DNA of 64,000 nucleotides from Skeletonema tropicum. Its lineage: Eukaryota > Bacillariophyta > Thalassiosirophyceae > Thalassiosirales > Thalassiosiraceae. The stretch is from contig CM074129.1 of NCBI GenBank assembly GCA_037178625.1, forward strand, positions 3,898,963 to 3,962,962, given 5' to 3'. The notes below the pieces were generated by a model, which was not told the DNA's origin, made no database searches, and saw nothing but the letters and a program-made list of their open reading frames with translations. Shown here piece after piece: positions 18,932-29,018 of the stretch; position 1 is the stretch's first letter, and each line of letters begins with the position of its first letter. A program made the position numbers and the translations under genes.

Positions 18932-19830
18932 CACCATTCTTATTTTGAAATAACGAACTCTCCCACTACGCACAACATCTGCATGGACTCTGTGCTCGCC
19001 TACGTTGATACGCACCAATTACACCGACGACGAAACAATATTAATAGAACATGTCGCGTGATTTTTGACCAGCGCCGCAGATACGGCTCATCTATTATTT
19101 ACAAAAATGATTTATTTATCTATCGGCACAACCCATGTATGCATCAAATGCCGGGAGGGGAAGTAACAACACCAGAAGGGCAGGGGCGGCCTAAAGTTCC
19201 TCCACCACCGATGTATTGACCCAAATGACTTCTGTATGGAGGTACGTCATGCTGTTTAATATATCTCATTTAATTTCAGCATGTACCTACTATGCAATTG
19301 TTCTCACCACTATTTTTTCGTATTCCCACTATTAACAGGCAGCAACAATATTATTCATTTAGCCAATCGACCACCTCTCGCTGTTCATTCAATTAGACGG
19401 GCTCACTTCCCGACTTTATTTCGATCATCTGTGATGATTATTCTATCAATCTCCAAGAGAAGCATCATTGTAACTAGCATCGACGTTGGGGGGGATGAAA
19501 TTTTGCTGACATAGTGAGTTGGGAGTCCTCGACAACTAACGTGATTGTGTCTGATTAGAAACCGAATGTCTTTACAAAGAGGCCGAGGTCAGAATTGAGG
19601 GACTTTGCCGCACTGATCATTATTTCATCCCCCCCCTCTGACGTGCGCGATAACACAACTCGGGAGTCCTGGCGGTGTACCCCCGCCTCCTCACTGTGTT
19701 GTGCCGTTCATGTTGGAAGACGAAAATGCTAGTGACTTGTATATTCTCTTGGTAGATTTGGTAAATATGTTATTGCAGCAATTGATATAGAAGTTGGAGC
19801 ATGTGATTTCAAACAAGGCGGCGTGTAGCA

Positions 19831-20847
19831 TTGCTGCTTGTCCGTGAATGCGTGAGTGGGCCAAAGGATCTAGTCCGTGAAGTTGTCAATCTCATCCAAT
19901 CAATCAATGAGAATGCTGAAACTTCGTGGCCTGTGTCAACACAATCTGATATTAAAGTAGAGCCCAACAAAGTGTCTGGGGTGGTGGAGGAGGAAGCAGA
20001 GAATGCATTTGGCTGTGGTGGATGCAATGATCTTGCTGTTGGAGGCACTTCGGCTCACACTCGCAACACTAACACTGCTGGCATAGAGCCCGCTGCTGTG
20101 TCTGGATTGGTGAAGGATGAAGCGGAGGGTGCAGTGGATGCAATGATATTCCTGTTCGAGGCACTTCGGATCACACATGATCTTCCTGTTGAAGGCACTT
20201 CGGCTCACACTCGCAACGCTGCTGGCATAGAGCCCGCTGCTGTGTCTGGGGAGGTGGAGGAGGAAGCAGAGGGTGCATCTGGCTCTGGTGGATGCAATGA
20301 TTTTGCTGTTGGTGGCACTTCGGCTCACACTCGCAACTCTGCTGGCATAGAGCCCGACAAAGTGTCTGGGGTGGTGGAGGAGGAAGCAGAGGCAGAGGGT
20401 GCATTTGGCTGTGGTGGATGCAATGATTTTGCTGTTGGAAGCACTTCGGCTCACACTCGCAACGCTGCTGGCATAGAGCCCGACAAAGTGTCTGGGGTGG
20501 TGGAGGAGGAAGCAGAGGGTGCATTTGTCTCTGGTGGATGCAATGATCTTGCTGTTGGTGGCACTTCGGCTCACACTCACAACGCTGCTGGCATAGAGCC
20601 CGACAAAGTGTCTGGGGTGGTGGAGGAGGAAGCAGAGGCAGAGGGTTCATTTGGCTGTGGTGGATGCAATGATTTTGCTGTTGGAAGCACTTCGGCTCAC
20701 ACTCGCAACGCTGCTCTATTGGATTGCAATAGCACATGTCTCTACTGTGGAAGCGGATGCTCATGTGGAAGCAACAATTGTCGTTTAATTGGCTCTTGCC
20801 GTCGGATTCTCTTCGGAGGTGCTTTTGTTGAAGGAGCACGTTCCTGA
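19831..20847 (+). other. Open frame with tandem 40/42-residue repeats (nested-element cargo)
   Basis: This 338-codon frame has no ATG near its start, so it would have to be an internal exon. From about 19950 to 20720 it consists of six repeats starting GIEPDKVSGVVEEEAEG (or GIEPAAVSG...), each with GCNDFAVGGTSAHTRN near its end. Successive spacings are 120 or 126 bp (for example 20225, 20345, 20471, 20591), all multiples of three, which favours this strand being coding. A Cys-rich end follows (CLYCGSGCSCGSNNC). Minus-strand frames across the array are also open because the unit lacks stops there. No known family. Confidence 0.45.
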
Positions 20848-22170
20848 CAGTACCTCAAGTCTCATCCTCCTCACGTTGCCTTGGCTGTTGGCTTGCAATA
20901 GCACATGTCACTACTGTGGAAGTAGATGCCCATGTTGAAGCAATTGTCGTTTACATGGCTCAGTACCTCAAGTCTCGTCTCCCTCACTGGCTGATGATGG
21001 CATTCAATTGAAGTACACACCTCTACTGTGGAAGCCGATTGTTCAAATACATGTCATTACTCGTCTACTTGGCTCTTGCTGTTCGAGTCTCCTCAGTTGT
21101 ATGGTGGTGGGAGCAGAAGCACTTCCCTTGCAGTACCTCAAGTTGCCTTGGCTGGTGGCTTGCGATAGCACATGTCTCTACTGTGGAAGCGGATGCTTAT
21201 ACTCGTCGACTTGGCTCTTGCTCTTCAGTCGTGCAATGGTGGGAGCAGCAGCACTCCCCTTGCATACTTCAAGTCTCATTCTTTGGCTGGTTGCTTTCGA
21301 TGTCGCATGTCTCCACTGTGGAAGCGGATTGGGATTGTTCTTCGCGGACACATACCTCATACCTTGTCGGATTCCTCCAGGTATGCTTTTGTGGCAGTAG
21401 CACTTCCCTGACCGACAGTACCTCAAGCTCATCCTCCTATTTAGCAGACGACATTAAACTGAACACTCTGTCTGTTGGAGTCTCTTCAGTCCAATTGTTG
21501 TCAAGTGGGAGTTGCGCATCTCTGCCAGTACTTCAAGTTGAGCTGAGTGCATCTGACTCTTGGTTCGATTTCTAACATTCTCACTAACTACTTCCGTTTA
21601 CGTTCTTCTTCATAGCTGAAACTGACAAACTGACATTATCTTGGCTTTACACAGGAATAAAGAGGCGAGTCTGTCGGTTGCATCATTTGCTAAAGTACTT
21701 CCTTTTATGACTTTCTTCTTTGTAGCTGAGTGCAACTGACATCCTCTTGGCTTGGTGCAGGAATATAGAGGTGAGACTTTGTGGCTGTCTCTTGTAAACT
21801 CTTTCTTCACATACAGATGCCATTCACTAACTATATCCACTTGTCACTGGCATCCTCTTGGGAGCCATCGGACTCTCTTGGGATCTTGCCAGGTGCTTTT
21901 GCTGAAGGAGAACGTCCCTGACAGTACCTCAAGTCTCATCCTCCTCACTGGCTGACGATGGCATTCAATTGAAGTACACACCTCTACTGTGGAAGCCGAT
22001 TGTTCATCTCCAGATGTCATTACTCGTCTACTTGGCTCTTTCTGTTCGAGTCTCTTCAGTCGTGCATTGGTGGGAGCAGCAGCACTTCCCTTGCATACTT
22101 CAAGTCTCATTCTTTGGCTGGTTGCTTTCGATGTCGCATGTCTCCACTGTGGAAGTGGTGCGGACATGAC
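20730..22170. repeat. Degenerate dispersed/tandem repeats inside nested element
   Basis: At least seven copies of a CTCTACTGTGGAAGC-type motif occur (near 20741, 20914, 21021, 21176, 21310, 21977, 22142). A larger block at about 20985-21330 recurs at about 21945-22160 (both contain TTCAATTGAAGTACACACC and TGGTGGGAGCAG). The region looks like repeated decayed coding sequence. Confidence 0.8.
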
Positions 22171-22857
22171 AGTAGTACCTCAATTCTCATCGTTCTCTTT
22201 AGCTGAGGAGAGAGGTGCAGTTTTCATCGCAGATATCTTTACTCATCTACATGGCTCTTGTTGTTTGTACTGTGGTGGGAGTAGCAATTCCGAAGCAGAG
22301 AATCATCATAGATGCAATTAATCGTCTCATCGTTGGAGTCTCTTCAGTCCAATTGTTGTCAAAAGTGGGAGTTGCGCATCTCTGCCAGTACTTCAAGTTG
22401 AGCTGAGTGCATCTGACTCTTGGTTCGATACAGGAAGAAAGAGGTGAGTCATTGGTGCTGCATGTAGTAAATTTTTCATTTCTAATATCACTCACTAACT
22501 ACTTCCGTTTATCACGTTCTTCTTCATAGCTGAAACTGACATTATCTTGGCTTGACACAGGAATAAAGAGGTGAGTCTTTCGCACTGCCTCTCATTGAAG
22601 ATTCTTTCGCAACCAACATCATTTGCTAAAGTACTTCCTTTTATGACTTTCTTCTTTGTAGCTGAGTGCAACTGACATCCTCTTGGCTTGGTGCAGGAAT
22701 ATAGAGGTGAGACTTTGTCGCTGTCTCTTGTAAACTCTTTCTTCACATACAGATACCATTCACTAACTATTTCCACTTGTCACTGGCATCCTCTTGGCCT
22801 GAAGAAGGGGTAATAATAATTGCATGGTTGGCTTTGGTTGGTCCTGGGAATAAAGAG
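21616..22857 (+). repeat. Series of exon-like cassettes with splice-site borders
   Basis: Near-identical short segments each end GAATA(A/T)AGAG (once GAAGAAAGAG), directly followed by a donor-like GTGAG(T/A) (GCGAGT in the first). Several are preceded by an acceptor-like TTCTTCATAG or TTCTTTGTAG. Examples: 21616-21664, 21726-21770, ending 22443, 22530-22570, 22662-22706, ending 22857. Lengths of the fully bordered ones are 41-49 nt. The intervals between them are also duplicated. This could be an amplified exon or a chance property of the repeat. Confidence 0.6.
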
Positions 22858-23384
22858 GTGAGTGTATGACGCAGCAGTACTAGGCTTTTTCACATAATTG
22901 TTGGCTAAACTTCTTTGCTGCTGCTGTAGAATATACAACTGAAATTATTTCAGCTTGTCATTGGAATTGTAAGGTAAGAGTATGAAGTTTTCATGTAATA
23001 GATTCTCTTGGAGATGACATCACAGTTATCCCGTGAGTTGTCATTTGGGGTGCATACTTGTTTTGGTGTATTTGTATGTGCGTCTTAAGTAGGTAGTAAG
23101 TAGTAATAAAGCTTTGTTACTTTTTGTGTCTTCTTTGCGATGATTCGAATGCAATTTAATTATGTGTCATGTAATTAATCATATGTGTCATACAATGCAA
23201 TGTAATAAAACCAGAATTTAATTCTGATGATCAAAAAAAAAATTCTGATGTGTGACAGTCCGAATTCTGATGCGCGAAAGTTCAGATTTCGATACTGGAT
23301 TTTCTTATTCTTTGACATCGGAATAATATCAGAATTTGAAGTTGACAAGATTTCTGATGAGCAAGATACAAAAACCCATAAAGG

Positions 23385-23404
23385 CATTATCCCACTTCAG
23401 AGGT
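23385..23404 (-). repeat. Right terminal inverted repeat of nested element
   Basis: The reverse complement reads ACCTCTGAAGTGGGATAATG. It differs from the left end at the first base and after the 16th. Confidence 0.88.
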
Positions 23405-23407
23405 CTT

Positions 23408-24970
23408 TATGGCGGAGTCGCTAACATTCTCTCTCTGAGCCGGATGAAGGAGAGATTTAGAGTTACCTATGATAGTGTCAGCGGGAACTCCTTTAATGTG
23501 ATCAAGAAGGACGGGAGAGTGGTGCGGTTTACTGAGAGAACCAACCGTCTATACTGTTTTGATATGCACGACAGAACTGAAGAGAGCACCATCCTCATCA
23601 CTACAGTGGAAGACAACAAACTGAAGTTCTCTGGGCAGGACGTTGCAAAAGCTGATCAGGCGAGAATACTACAACAGCGTCTTGGTCGGCCATCCACGGC
23701 TGATTTCATTCGTTTCATTCAAAACAAGTTAATCAAAAACTGCCCTGTGACTGCACAAGATGTCAGAAATGCGGAGATAATCTATGGCCCGGATTTGGGA
23801 AATCTAAAGGGCAAAACAACACGTGTTAAGCCACCTCCTATTCGTGTGCAACACATTGAAATACCTCGACACATTATGGAGCACTACAAGAATGTAACAC
23901 TCTCCGTTGACATTATGAAGGTTACGGGGATTCCTTTCCTCATGACCATCTCCCAGCACATCAAATTTGGTACCGCTGGCAGACTTGCTACCATGAAAAC
24001 GAGTCATATCATTGAACATTTTAAGAAAATCATCGGTCTATACATCGTGAGAGGATTCCGTGTGAGGATCATGCTTGCTGACAATCAATTTGAATCGATA
24101 CGGGATGATATTGCTAACTTGCACGTCCAATTGCACATCGTTGCTAGGGACGAGCATGTTCCGGAAGTAGAGCGGTTCAACCGCACCATCAAGGAGAGAG
24201 TGAGAGCTAACTACAACATCCTTCCTTTCACTCACTATCCTCCAGTCTTGGTTGCCGAAATGGTGTTTGCTGCAGTGTTTTGGAGGAATATGTTCCCACT
24301 AAAAGGTGGAGTATCTCAAACTCAAAGTCCCGCTGAACTCATTGTGAATCGTTCTCTTGATGTTCATGCTCACTGCAAGGTTGGATTGGGAGACTACGTA
24401 CAAACTCATGAAGAACATGACAATTCCATGGACAGTCGTACAATTGGAGCTATCGCTCTTCGGCCAGCAGATGGAGACAACTCGTATTACTTCTTGAATC
24501 TTTCCACTGGACGCCGCATTCACCGTCGCAGCTTCACACCTCTGCCCATGCCGCAGGGGGTTATTGACCAAGTTCACCGTTTGGCACGTAGGCAAAAAGC
24601 ATCCAAAAATCTTACCTTCACTAACAATGCCGGTGAAGACCTGGACATCCTCTACGCTGACCTCGACCGTGATGAAGACGATCTACCACTTGATGAGGCG
24701 AACGCAGGAGTGAATGATGATGATGACGATGACAGCGATTATGAAGACAATGGCAGTGAAGGCACTGGAAATAGTATTGATGATGATGAAAGTGATGACG
24801 ACAGCAACGATGGTAACTACTACAATGCTCTCAGAGAAGATGATGACGATGAAGAAGATGACGATGAAGCTGAAGATGACGTCGAGTATGAAGTGACTGC
24901 AGCAGAGGCAACAGAGGATGCCATGACAGAAGAAGAGATGCACAAGAATCCGAGGAAAATGCAGGAGTGA
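23408..24970 (+). pseudogene. Retrotransposon pre-integrase region and integrase
   Basis: After the nested insertion the frame resumes with YGGVANILSLSRMKERFRV (the protease/pre-integrase junction seen in CoDi elements). It continues through an integrase with the D-D-E triad: SVDIMKV, LADNQFES and EHVPEVERFNRTIKERVR. The product inserts the cDNA into the genome. The C-terminal part is a long acidic linker (Asp/Glu runs). The frame ends at a TGA at 24968-24970 because one G appears to be missing near 24950-24953 (CCGAGGAAAAT where the adjacent repeat has CCGGAGGAAAAT). Confidence 0.85.
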
Positions 24971-25788
24971 ATGATGACAATGCAGAACCGGAGGAAAATG
25001 CAGGAGTGAATGATGATAATAATAATACACCTGACTCTGACGACGAGGAAATCCCAGGAGTGGGTGACGACGAGGAAATCCCAGGAGTGGGTGATCATCG
25101 CGACAGTGCAGATGAAGATGAAGATGGCCATGATGTTGAAGACGTTGAAGATGAAGCAGACAATGGTCATCTCGAAACTGAAGATGACGCGGATGCGGAT
25201 GAAGAGCGTACGTACAACAGGATGAGCTTGCGCAACCAGCCAAGGAAGAACTATGATGTGTTTGCCATGGAAGGCAGCGAAATACCTGACGAGGATATTG
25301 AAATGGTAATGCTTACCCTCAATGATGACTGCGAGACAGGAGTGGAGGAAACAAAGCTTGATCCAGAGGAGTTTGAACTCGCACGGGTGACAGCTGAGTG
25401 TATGTTCCTGACGGGACACCTCGGCTGGAAGGAAGGCCTTGATAGTGACGACATGCCTCTAAGTGAATATGCGTTTATGATGGAAGAAGTCACACTCGTC
25501 ACCGAGCAAATGAACTGGAAAAAGGGGCTCAAAGTATTTAAACAACAAGGCAAGGAGGACCTGGCAGAAGAAGCCATCACGAAGGAGCTACAGCAAATAC
25601 ACGACATGCAGGGTTTCCAGCCTAAACACTGGTATGAAATGACAAAAGAAGAGAGAGCAAATGCACTCAACTATCTCATGTACTTGAAAGAGAAAAGAAA
25701 TGGGATTATCAAGGGACGTGGCTGTGCTGACGGTCGACCACAGAGATTATACACACGACAAAAATGGAGGCATCTTCCCCGACAGTGA
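24967..25788 (+). pseudogene. Retrotransposon pol linker, between integrase and reverse transcriptase
   Basis: This frame (-1 relative to the integrase) continues the acidic linker (NAGVNDD repeats, DDEEIPGVG twice), then a connecting region RMSLRNQPRKNYDVFAMEG and MYLKEKRNGIIKGRGCADGR, the usual lead-in to copia reverse transcriptase. It stops at 25788 because of a second one-base shift near 25749-25756, just before KMEASSPTVR of the RT frame. Confidence 0.8.
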
Positions 25789-27389
25789 GGCAAGCCTCAA
25801 TCATGTTGACATGCATGATAGATGCATATGAAAAAAGAGCCGTTGCTACTGCAGATATTCCAGGTGCATTCCTACAGACAAAATGGCCAAAGGACAAAAA
25901 GGATGTGCATGTAATGTTGGACGGTGAAATGGCGATGCTACTGGCAAAAATCGATCCACCTACATATCAAGAGTTTGTGCACCACCGTCGAGGAGAGCCA
26001 TACATCTACTGCAGGTTGAACGTCGCACTATATGGAACTCTTCTTGCGGCAGTGCTGTTCTGGAAGAAGCTCACTCGCTTCATGGTCGACAATGGTTTTG
26101 AAGTCAACCCGTATGACTGGTGCGTGGTGAATAAAATGATTGATGGGAAACAGTGCACCATCGTGTGGCATGTGGATGATCTGAAGATCTCCCATGTGAG
26201 CGAAGACGTTGTCAGTGACATCATCGATCTACTACAAAAAGAATATGGAAAGGTGGGCAACCTATCTGTTACTAGAGGAAAGGTACATGAATACCTCGGC
26301 ATGACCCTAGACTTCTCGGATGCTAAAAAGATTATCGTTGATATGGAAAAATTCTTCGATGGAGTGCTAGAGGATCTTCCGGACGATATGGACGGATATG
26401 CTGCCACCCCAGCAGCTGATCACCTCTTCAAAACGAGAGATAATGTGCCGAAGCTTGACAAGAAAAGAGCTGAACTGTTTCAATCCAAAACAGCACAGCT
26501 TCTGTTTGGATCCCAGCGGGCTAGGCCAGATCTACGGCTGGTCGTATCATTCCTCACCAAGAGAGTGAATGCTCCCGACGAGGATGATTACAAGAAGCTA
26601 GCAAGAGCAATGAGATACATCAGAAGAACAAAATGGCTACGGCTGACCATTGAGGCAGAATACCTCGACCAGAATCACTGGTTCATTGATGGAGCATTTG
26701 CGGTACACGATGACATGAGAAGTCACACAGGAGGGTACATGACCTTCGGTAGAGGAATGATCGACGGGTCATCCAGTGGTCAAAAGATAAACACAACCAG
26801 TTCAACCGAGGCTGAAGTCGTGGGGGTGCATGATAATATGCCTGCCATCCTTTGGACTCGATACTTCATGGAAGCACAGGGATATCCGCTCAAGCCATCC
26901 GTAATTCATCAGGATAACATGAGTGCCATGTTGCTAGAGACCAACGGAAGAGGCTCAAGCAGCAAGCGAACCAGACATATGAATGTCAGGTACTTCTTTG
27001 TAGCGGACGTGTTGAAACGAAAGGAAGCAGTCTTACGATACTGTCCAACTGACGAAATGATCGGAGACTTCTTCACAAAACCTCTCGGCGGGGCAAAGTT
27101 CCGACGATTCAGGAACATTATCATGAACATTACTCACGATGAGCATGGTCCAGTGGATGTTGATGAACTCATGGCCATTCACTATGAAAAAATGAAAGAA
27201 AGAATTGATGAGTCTAAACCAATGCAATCCATTGATTCAGGCTCACAGGAGTGTGTTGGGAATCAGAGTGAACAGGACAAGTGGGCCGGCAAGAAAGGCA
27301 AGAAGAAGCCCACGTATGCTGACGTTGTTTCTCGCAGCCAATCACAGTCACCTACATCAGCCCTGAAAACCAAGAACCAAGATCGATGA
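25755..27389 (+). pseudogene. Retrotransposon reverse transcriptase and RNase H
   Basis: The RT carries ATADIPGAFLQT (first catalytic Asp), YCRLNVALYGT and the catalytic box WHVDDLKISH (VDD in place of YVDD). RNase H follows: FIDGAFAVHDDMRSHTGG, TSSTEAEVVGVHD, HQDNMSAMLLE and TRHMNVRYFFV, typical of copia. The frame runs 136 bp into the 3' LTR, ending at TGA 27387-27389, so the Lys-rich C-terminus is encoded by the LTR. Confidence 0.9.
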
Positions 27390-27535
27390 ACTCACAATCG
27401 ATAGTAAGGTATATAGCCTATTAGTATAAGAGAATAACCTATCGATAGTGTGTAATATAGATTGACGGATCTTGGTGGGCGCAAGGGTTGGGGTCATCTC
27501 CACCATTATCTCCAGGAGAAGCCATTTCTGCAACA
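27254..27535 (+). repeat. 3' LTR
   Basis: Same 282 bp as 17568-17849, ending CTGCAACA and followed by the GTGGG target duplication. The polypurine tract just upstream is weak (CACAGGAGTG). Confidence 0.95.
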
Positions 27536-27727
27536 GTGGGTGTTGGTGAAAATGGTTGATTTTGTATGTAGGTATGTAGATAAGCAATATTACCATCCAA
27601 CTTTACCGTACCACCACTTTCACTTAAAATCGCGCTGTGAATCAGCGTGATCTGACTGCCCTCATCTGCCTCCGTTTCATTTTTCATTTCAGTAAGCGCA
27701 GCGTATGATAAAAGATCTACTAAAACA

Positions 27728-28810
27728 ATGAAGAGACATCTACAGACTATAAACATCCTTATAGCATCATCATTGCTGCCCTGCTTGCAACAACACCACC
27801 ACTGTGATGCCGCGCCAACATTTGCGAGGAGGAGGAGGGCAATCGCTATCCGCAAGAATGATGATGGATCAATATTATCAACACCATCATCAACAACAGG
27901 CTATGTCAACTTTAAACCAAGAGCATCATCCCATAACAACAACAAACCATTCAAACTAATTCGCGGGGGCGACATCCTACTACAATCTACAACACTAATC
28001 ACCACCATTGTCGGACAAGCACTTAATATCGCCATGGCGGCACTTGTCACATCTGGATATGTCGGTTGTTATATTGCCTCGTTTCTTATTCGACACTTGC
28101 AATTCTATTGTAACACCATCGCTACTACTACTACTACTGCAACTGCTGCGGATGCTATCAATAGCAGTAATAATGACTTTACGCTACAAAACTACAAATG
28201 GACAATTCTAGCCACCCTAACACACATCCTCCTCAACCTCTCCAACAACAACATTCTAGCATCAAATCCAACATTTCTACCAACACTATGGGCATACTCC
28301 CACTATGTCAATCCAACCCTTGGTGGATTTATAGGATGTACTCACCTCGTATTGGGGGGAGTATCATCTCTATTGGGATCCAAACTTGTTGTGGATAACG
28401 TGAGTAACTTGATGGATGTTCGATTGCCTCCATTGGATGAAGATGGGAATATGAGTTATAATGTTGACACATTTCAAAAAGAAGAGGGGGGATTCAAGAA
28501 TGGTAATGTGTTAAGACAAGTGTTGGTGAGGATACTATCCTCTTGTAGTATATTCACATCTTTTCCAAGGGATATGTTATCTTTGTACATGGGGACTAGT
28601 GCACTCTTGACATTTATATTATCGTTAGACTTGAATTACGATAATAATGGCATGTTGGAAGATGGTGAGGAATCAGATTCCATGGTGGAGAGATGGTTTG
28701 TTCGGTGGTGGTGGTGGAACGGGTGCGGACATGGTGGTGGATACAAGAGAAGTTACAATGAGATTGTTTGTAATGCATTGGATTGTTATGGTGGTCAAGG
28801 GAACAATTAG
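27728..28810 (+). CDS. Predicted multi-pass membrane protein, unknown function
   Basis: The 360-aa product has an N-terminal signal-like segment (ILIASSLLPCLQQ, then CDAAPTFARRRR), a Ser/Asn-rich spacer and about four to five hydrophobic segments (TTLITTIVGQALNIAMAALV, GYVGCYIASFLI, ILATLTHILLNL, LGGFIGCTHLVLGGVSSLLG, GTSALLTFILSL). The C-terminus is soluble and Trp/Gly-rich. No family recognised. The 3' LTR ends only 192 bp upstream of the start codon, so the retrotransposon sits in or next to its promoter. Confidence 0.7.
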   Translation: MKRHLQTINILIASSLLPCLQQHHHCDAAPTFARRRRAIAIRKNDDGSILSTPSSTTGYVNFKPRASSHNNNKPFKLIRGGDILLQSTTLITTIVGQALNIAMAALVTSGYVGCYIASFLIRHLQFYCNTIATTTTTATAADAINSSNNDFTLQNYKWTILATLTHILLNLSNNNILASNPTFLPTLWAYSHYVNPTLGGFIGCTHLVLGGVSSLLGSKLVVDNVSNLMDVRLPPLDEDGNMSYNVDTFQKEEGGFKNGNVLRQVLVRILSSCSIFTSFPRDMLSLYMGTSALLTFILSLDLNYDNNGMLEDGEESDSMVERWFVRWWWWNGCGHGGGYKRSYNEIVCNALDCYGGQGNN

Positions 28811-29018
28811 TGCGTTAGTGTTGCAACGATGAGGAAAGAGATTGCAATGGAGAAATAATGATGATGATGATTATGATATTATATCGTAACAATACTATTG
28901 TACGCTACGCACGGAGGAGAAGAAATCATCCAATAATTCAGCTCTCTGTTTCTATCCATCTATAGACTTTGTATAAGAAACAATCCATCATAGACGTAGA
29001 ATACATCATAGTCCATTA
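28811..29018. other. Convergent intergenic region
   Basis: 208 bp between two converging genes; a GATGATGATGAT microsatellite lies near 28858. Nothing else seen. Confidence 0.4.

Larger units (their letters stand above)
18400..23404. mobile_element. Nested 5,005-bp TIR element, non-autonomous, unclassified
   Basis: The left end CCCTCTGAAGTGGGATTAT (18400) and the right end ...ATCCCACTTCAGAGGT (to 23404) are inverted repeats sharing CCTCTGAAGTGGGAT. It is flanked by the 3-bp duplication CTT (18397-18399 and 23405-23407). Removing the element and one CTT restores the copia frame VWLYGGVANIL, so the boundaries are well supported. Related subterminal motifs occur at both ends (TTTTGATGTGGCGAAAGGTT near 18575; ATTCTGATGCGCGAAAGTTC near 23264; GTGACA/TGTGACAG), which fit transposase-binding sites. 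No transposase was recognised. Large size, subterminal repeats and a 3-bp duplication suggest a CACTA-like or Harbinger-like relative, but the termini do not read CACTA and the target is not TWA. Confidence 0.88.
17568..27535 (+). mobile_element. Ty1/copia (CoDi-like) LTR retrotransposon, full length with nested insertion
   Basis: The element is bounded by two 282-bp direct repeats starting TGTTG and ending CAACA (TG...CA with 5-bp inverted ends), and by a perfect 5-bp target duplication GTGGG at 17563-17567 and 27536-27540. The order protease - integrase - reverse transcriptase - RNase H is that of Ty1/copia. Without the nested insertion it is 4,963 bp counting one CTT. It appears non-autonomous: the segment between the LTR and the protease is only about 130 codons with no recognised gag domain or CCHC knuckle, pol has two frame breaks, and a 5-kb element splits it. 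The LTRs appear identical by eye, which implies a recent insertion. Confidence 0.95.

Noticed and set aside
20171..20839. Minus-strand frame with CECEPKCHQQQ-type repeats
   Set aside because: Antisense shadow of the 120/126-bp repeat array; the plus-strand reading has the more protein-like sequence and the same unit lengths serve both.
24683..25419. Minus-strand frames rich in Ile/Val/Ser opposite the pol linker
   Set aside because: Antisense of GAT/GAA-rich acidic linker; low complexity only.
24950..25760. Programmed -1 ribosomal frameshifting in pol
   Set aside because: No X-XXY-YYZ slippery heptamer sits in the correct phase, and the first shift is explained by a missing G relative to the adjacent repeat.
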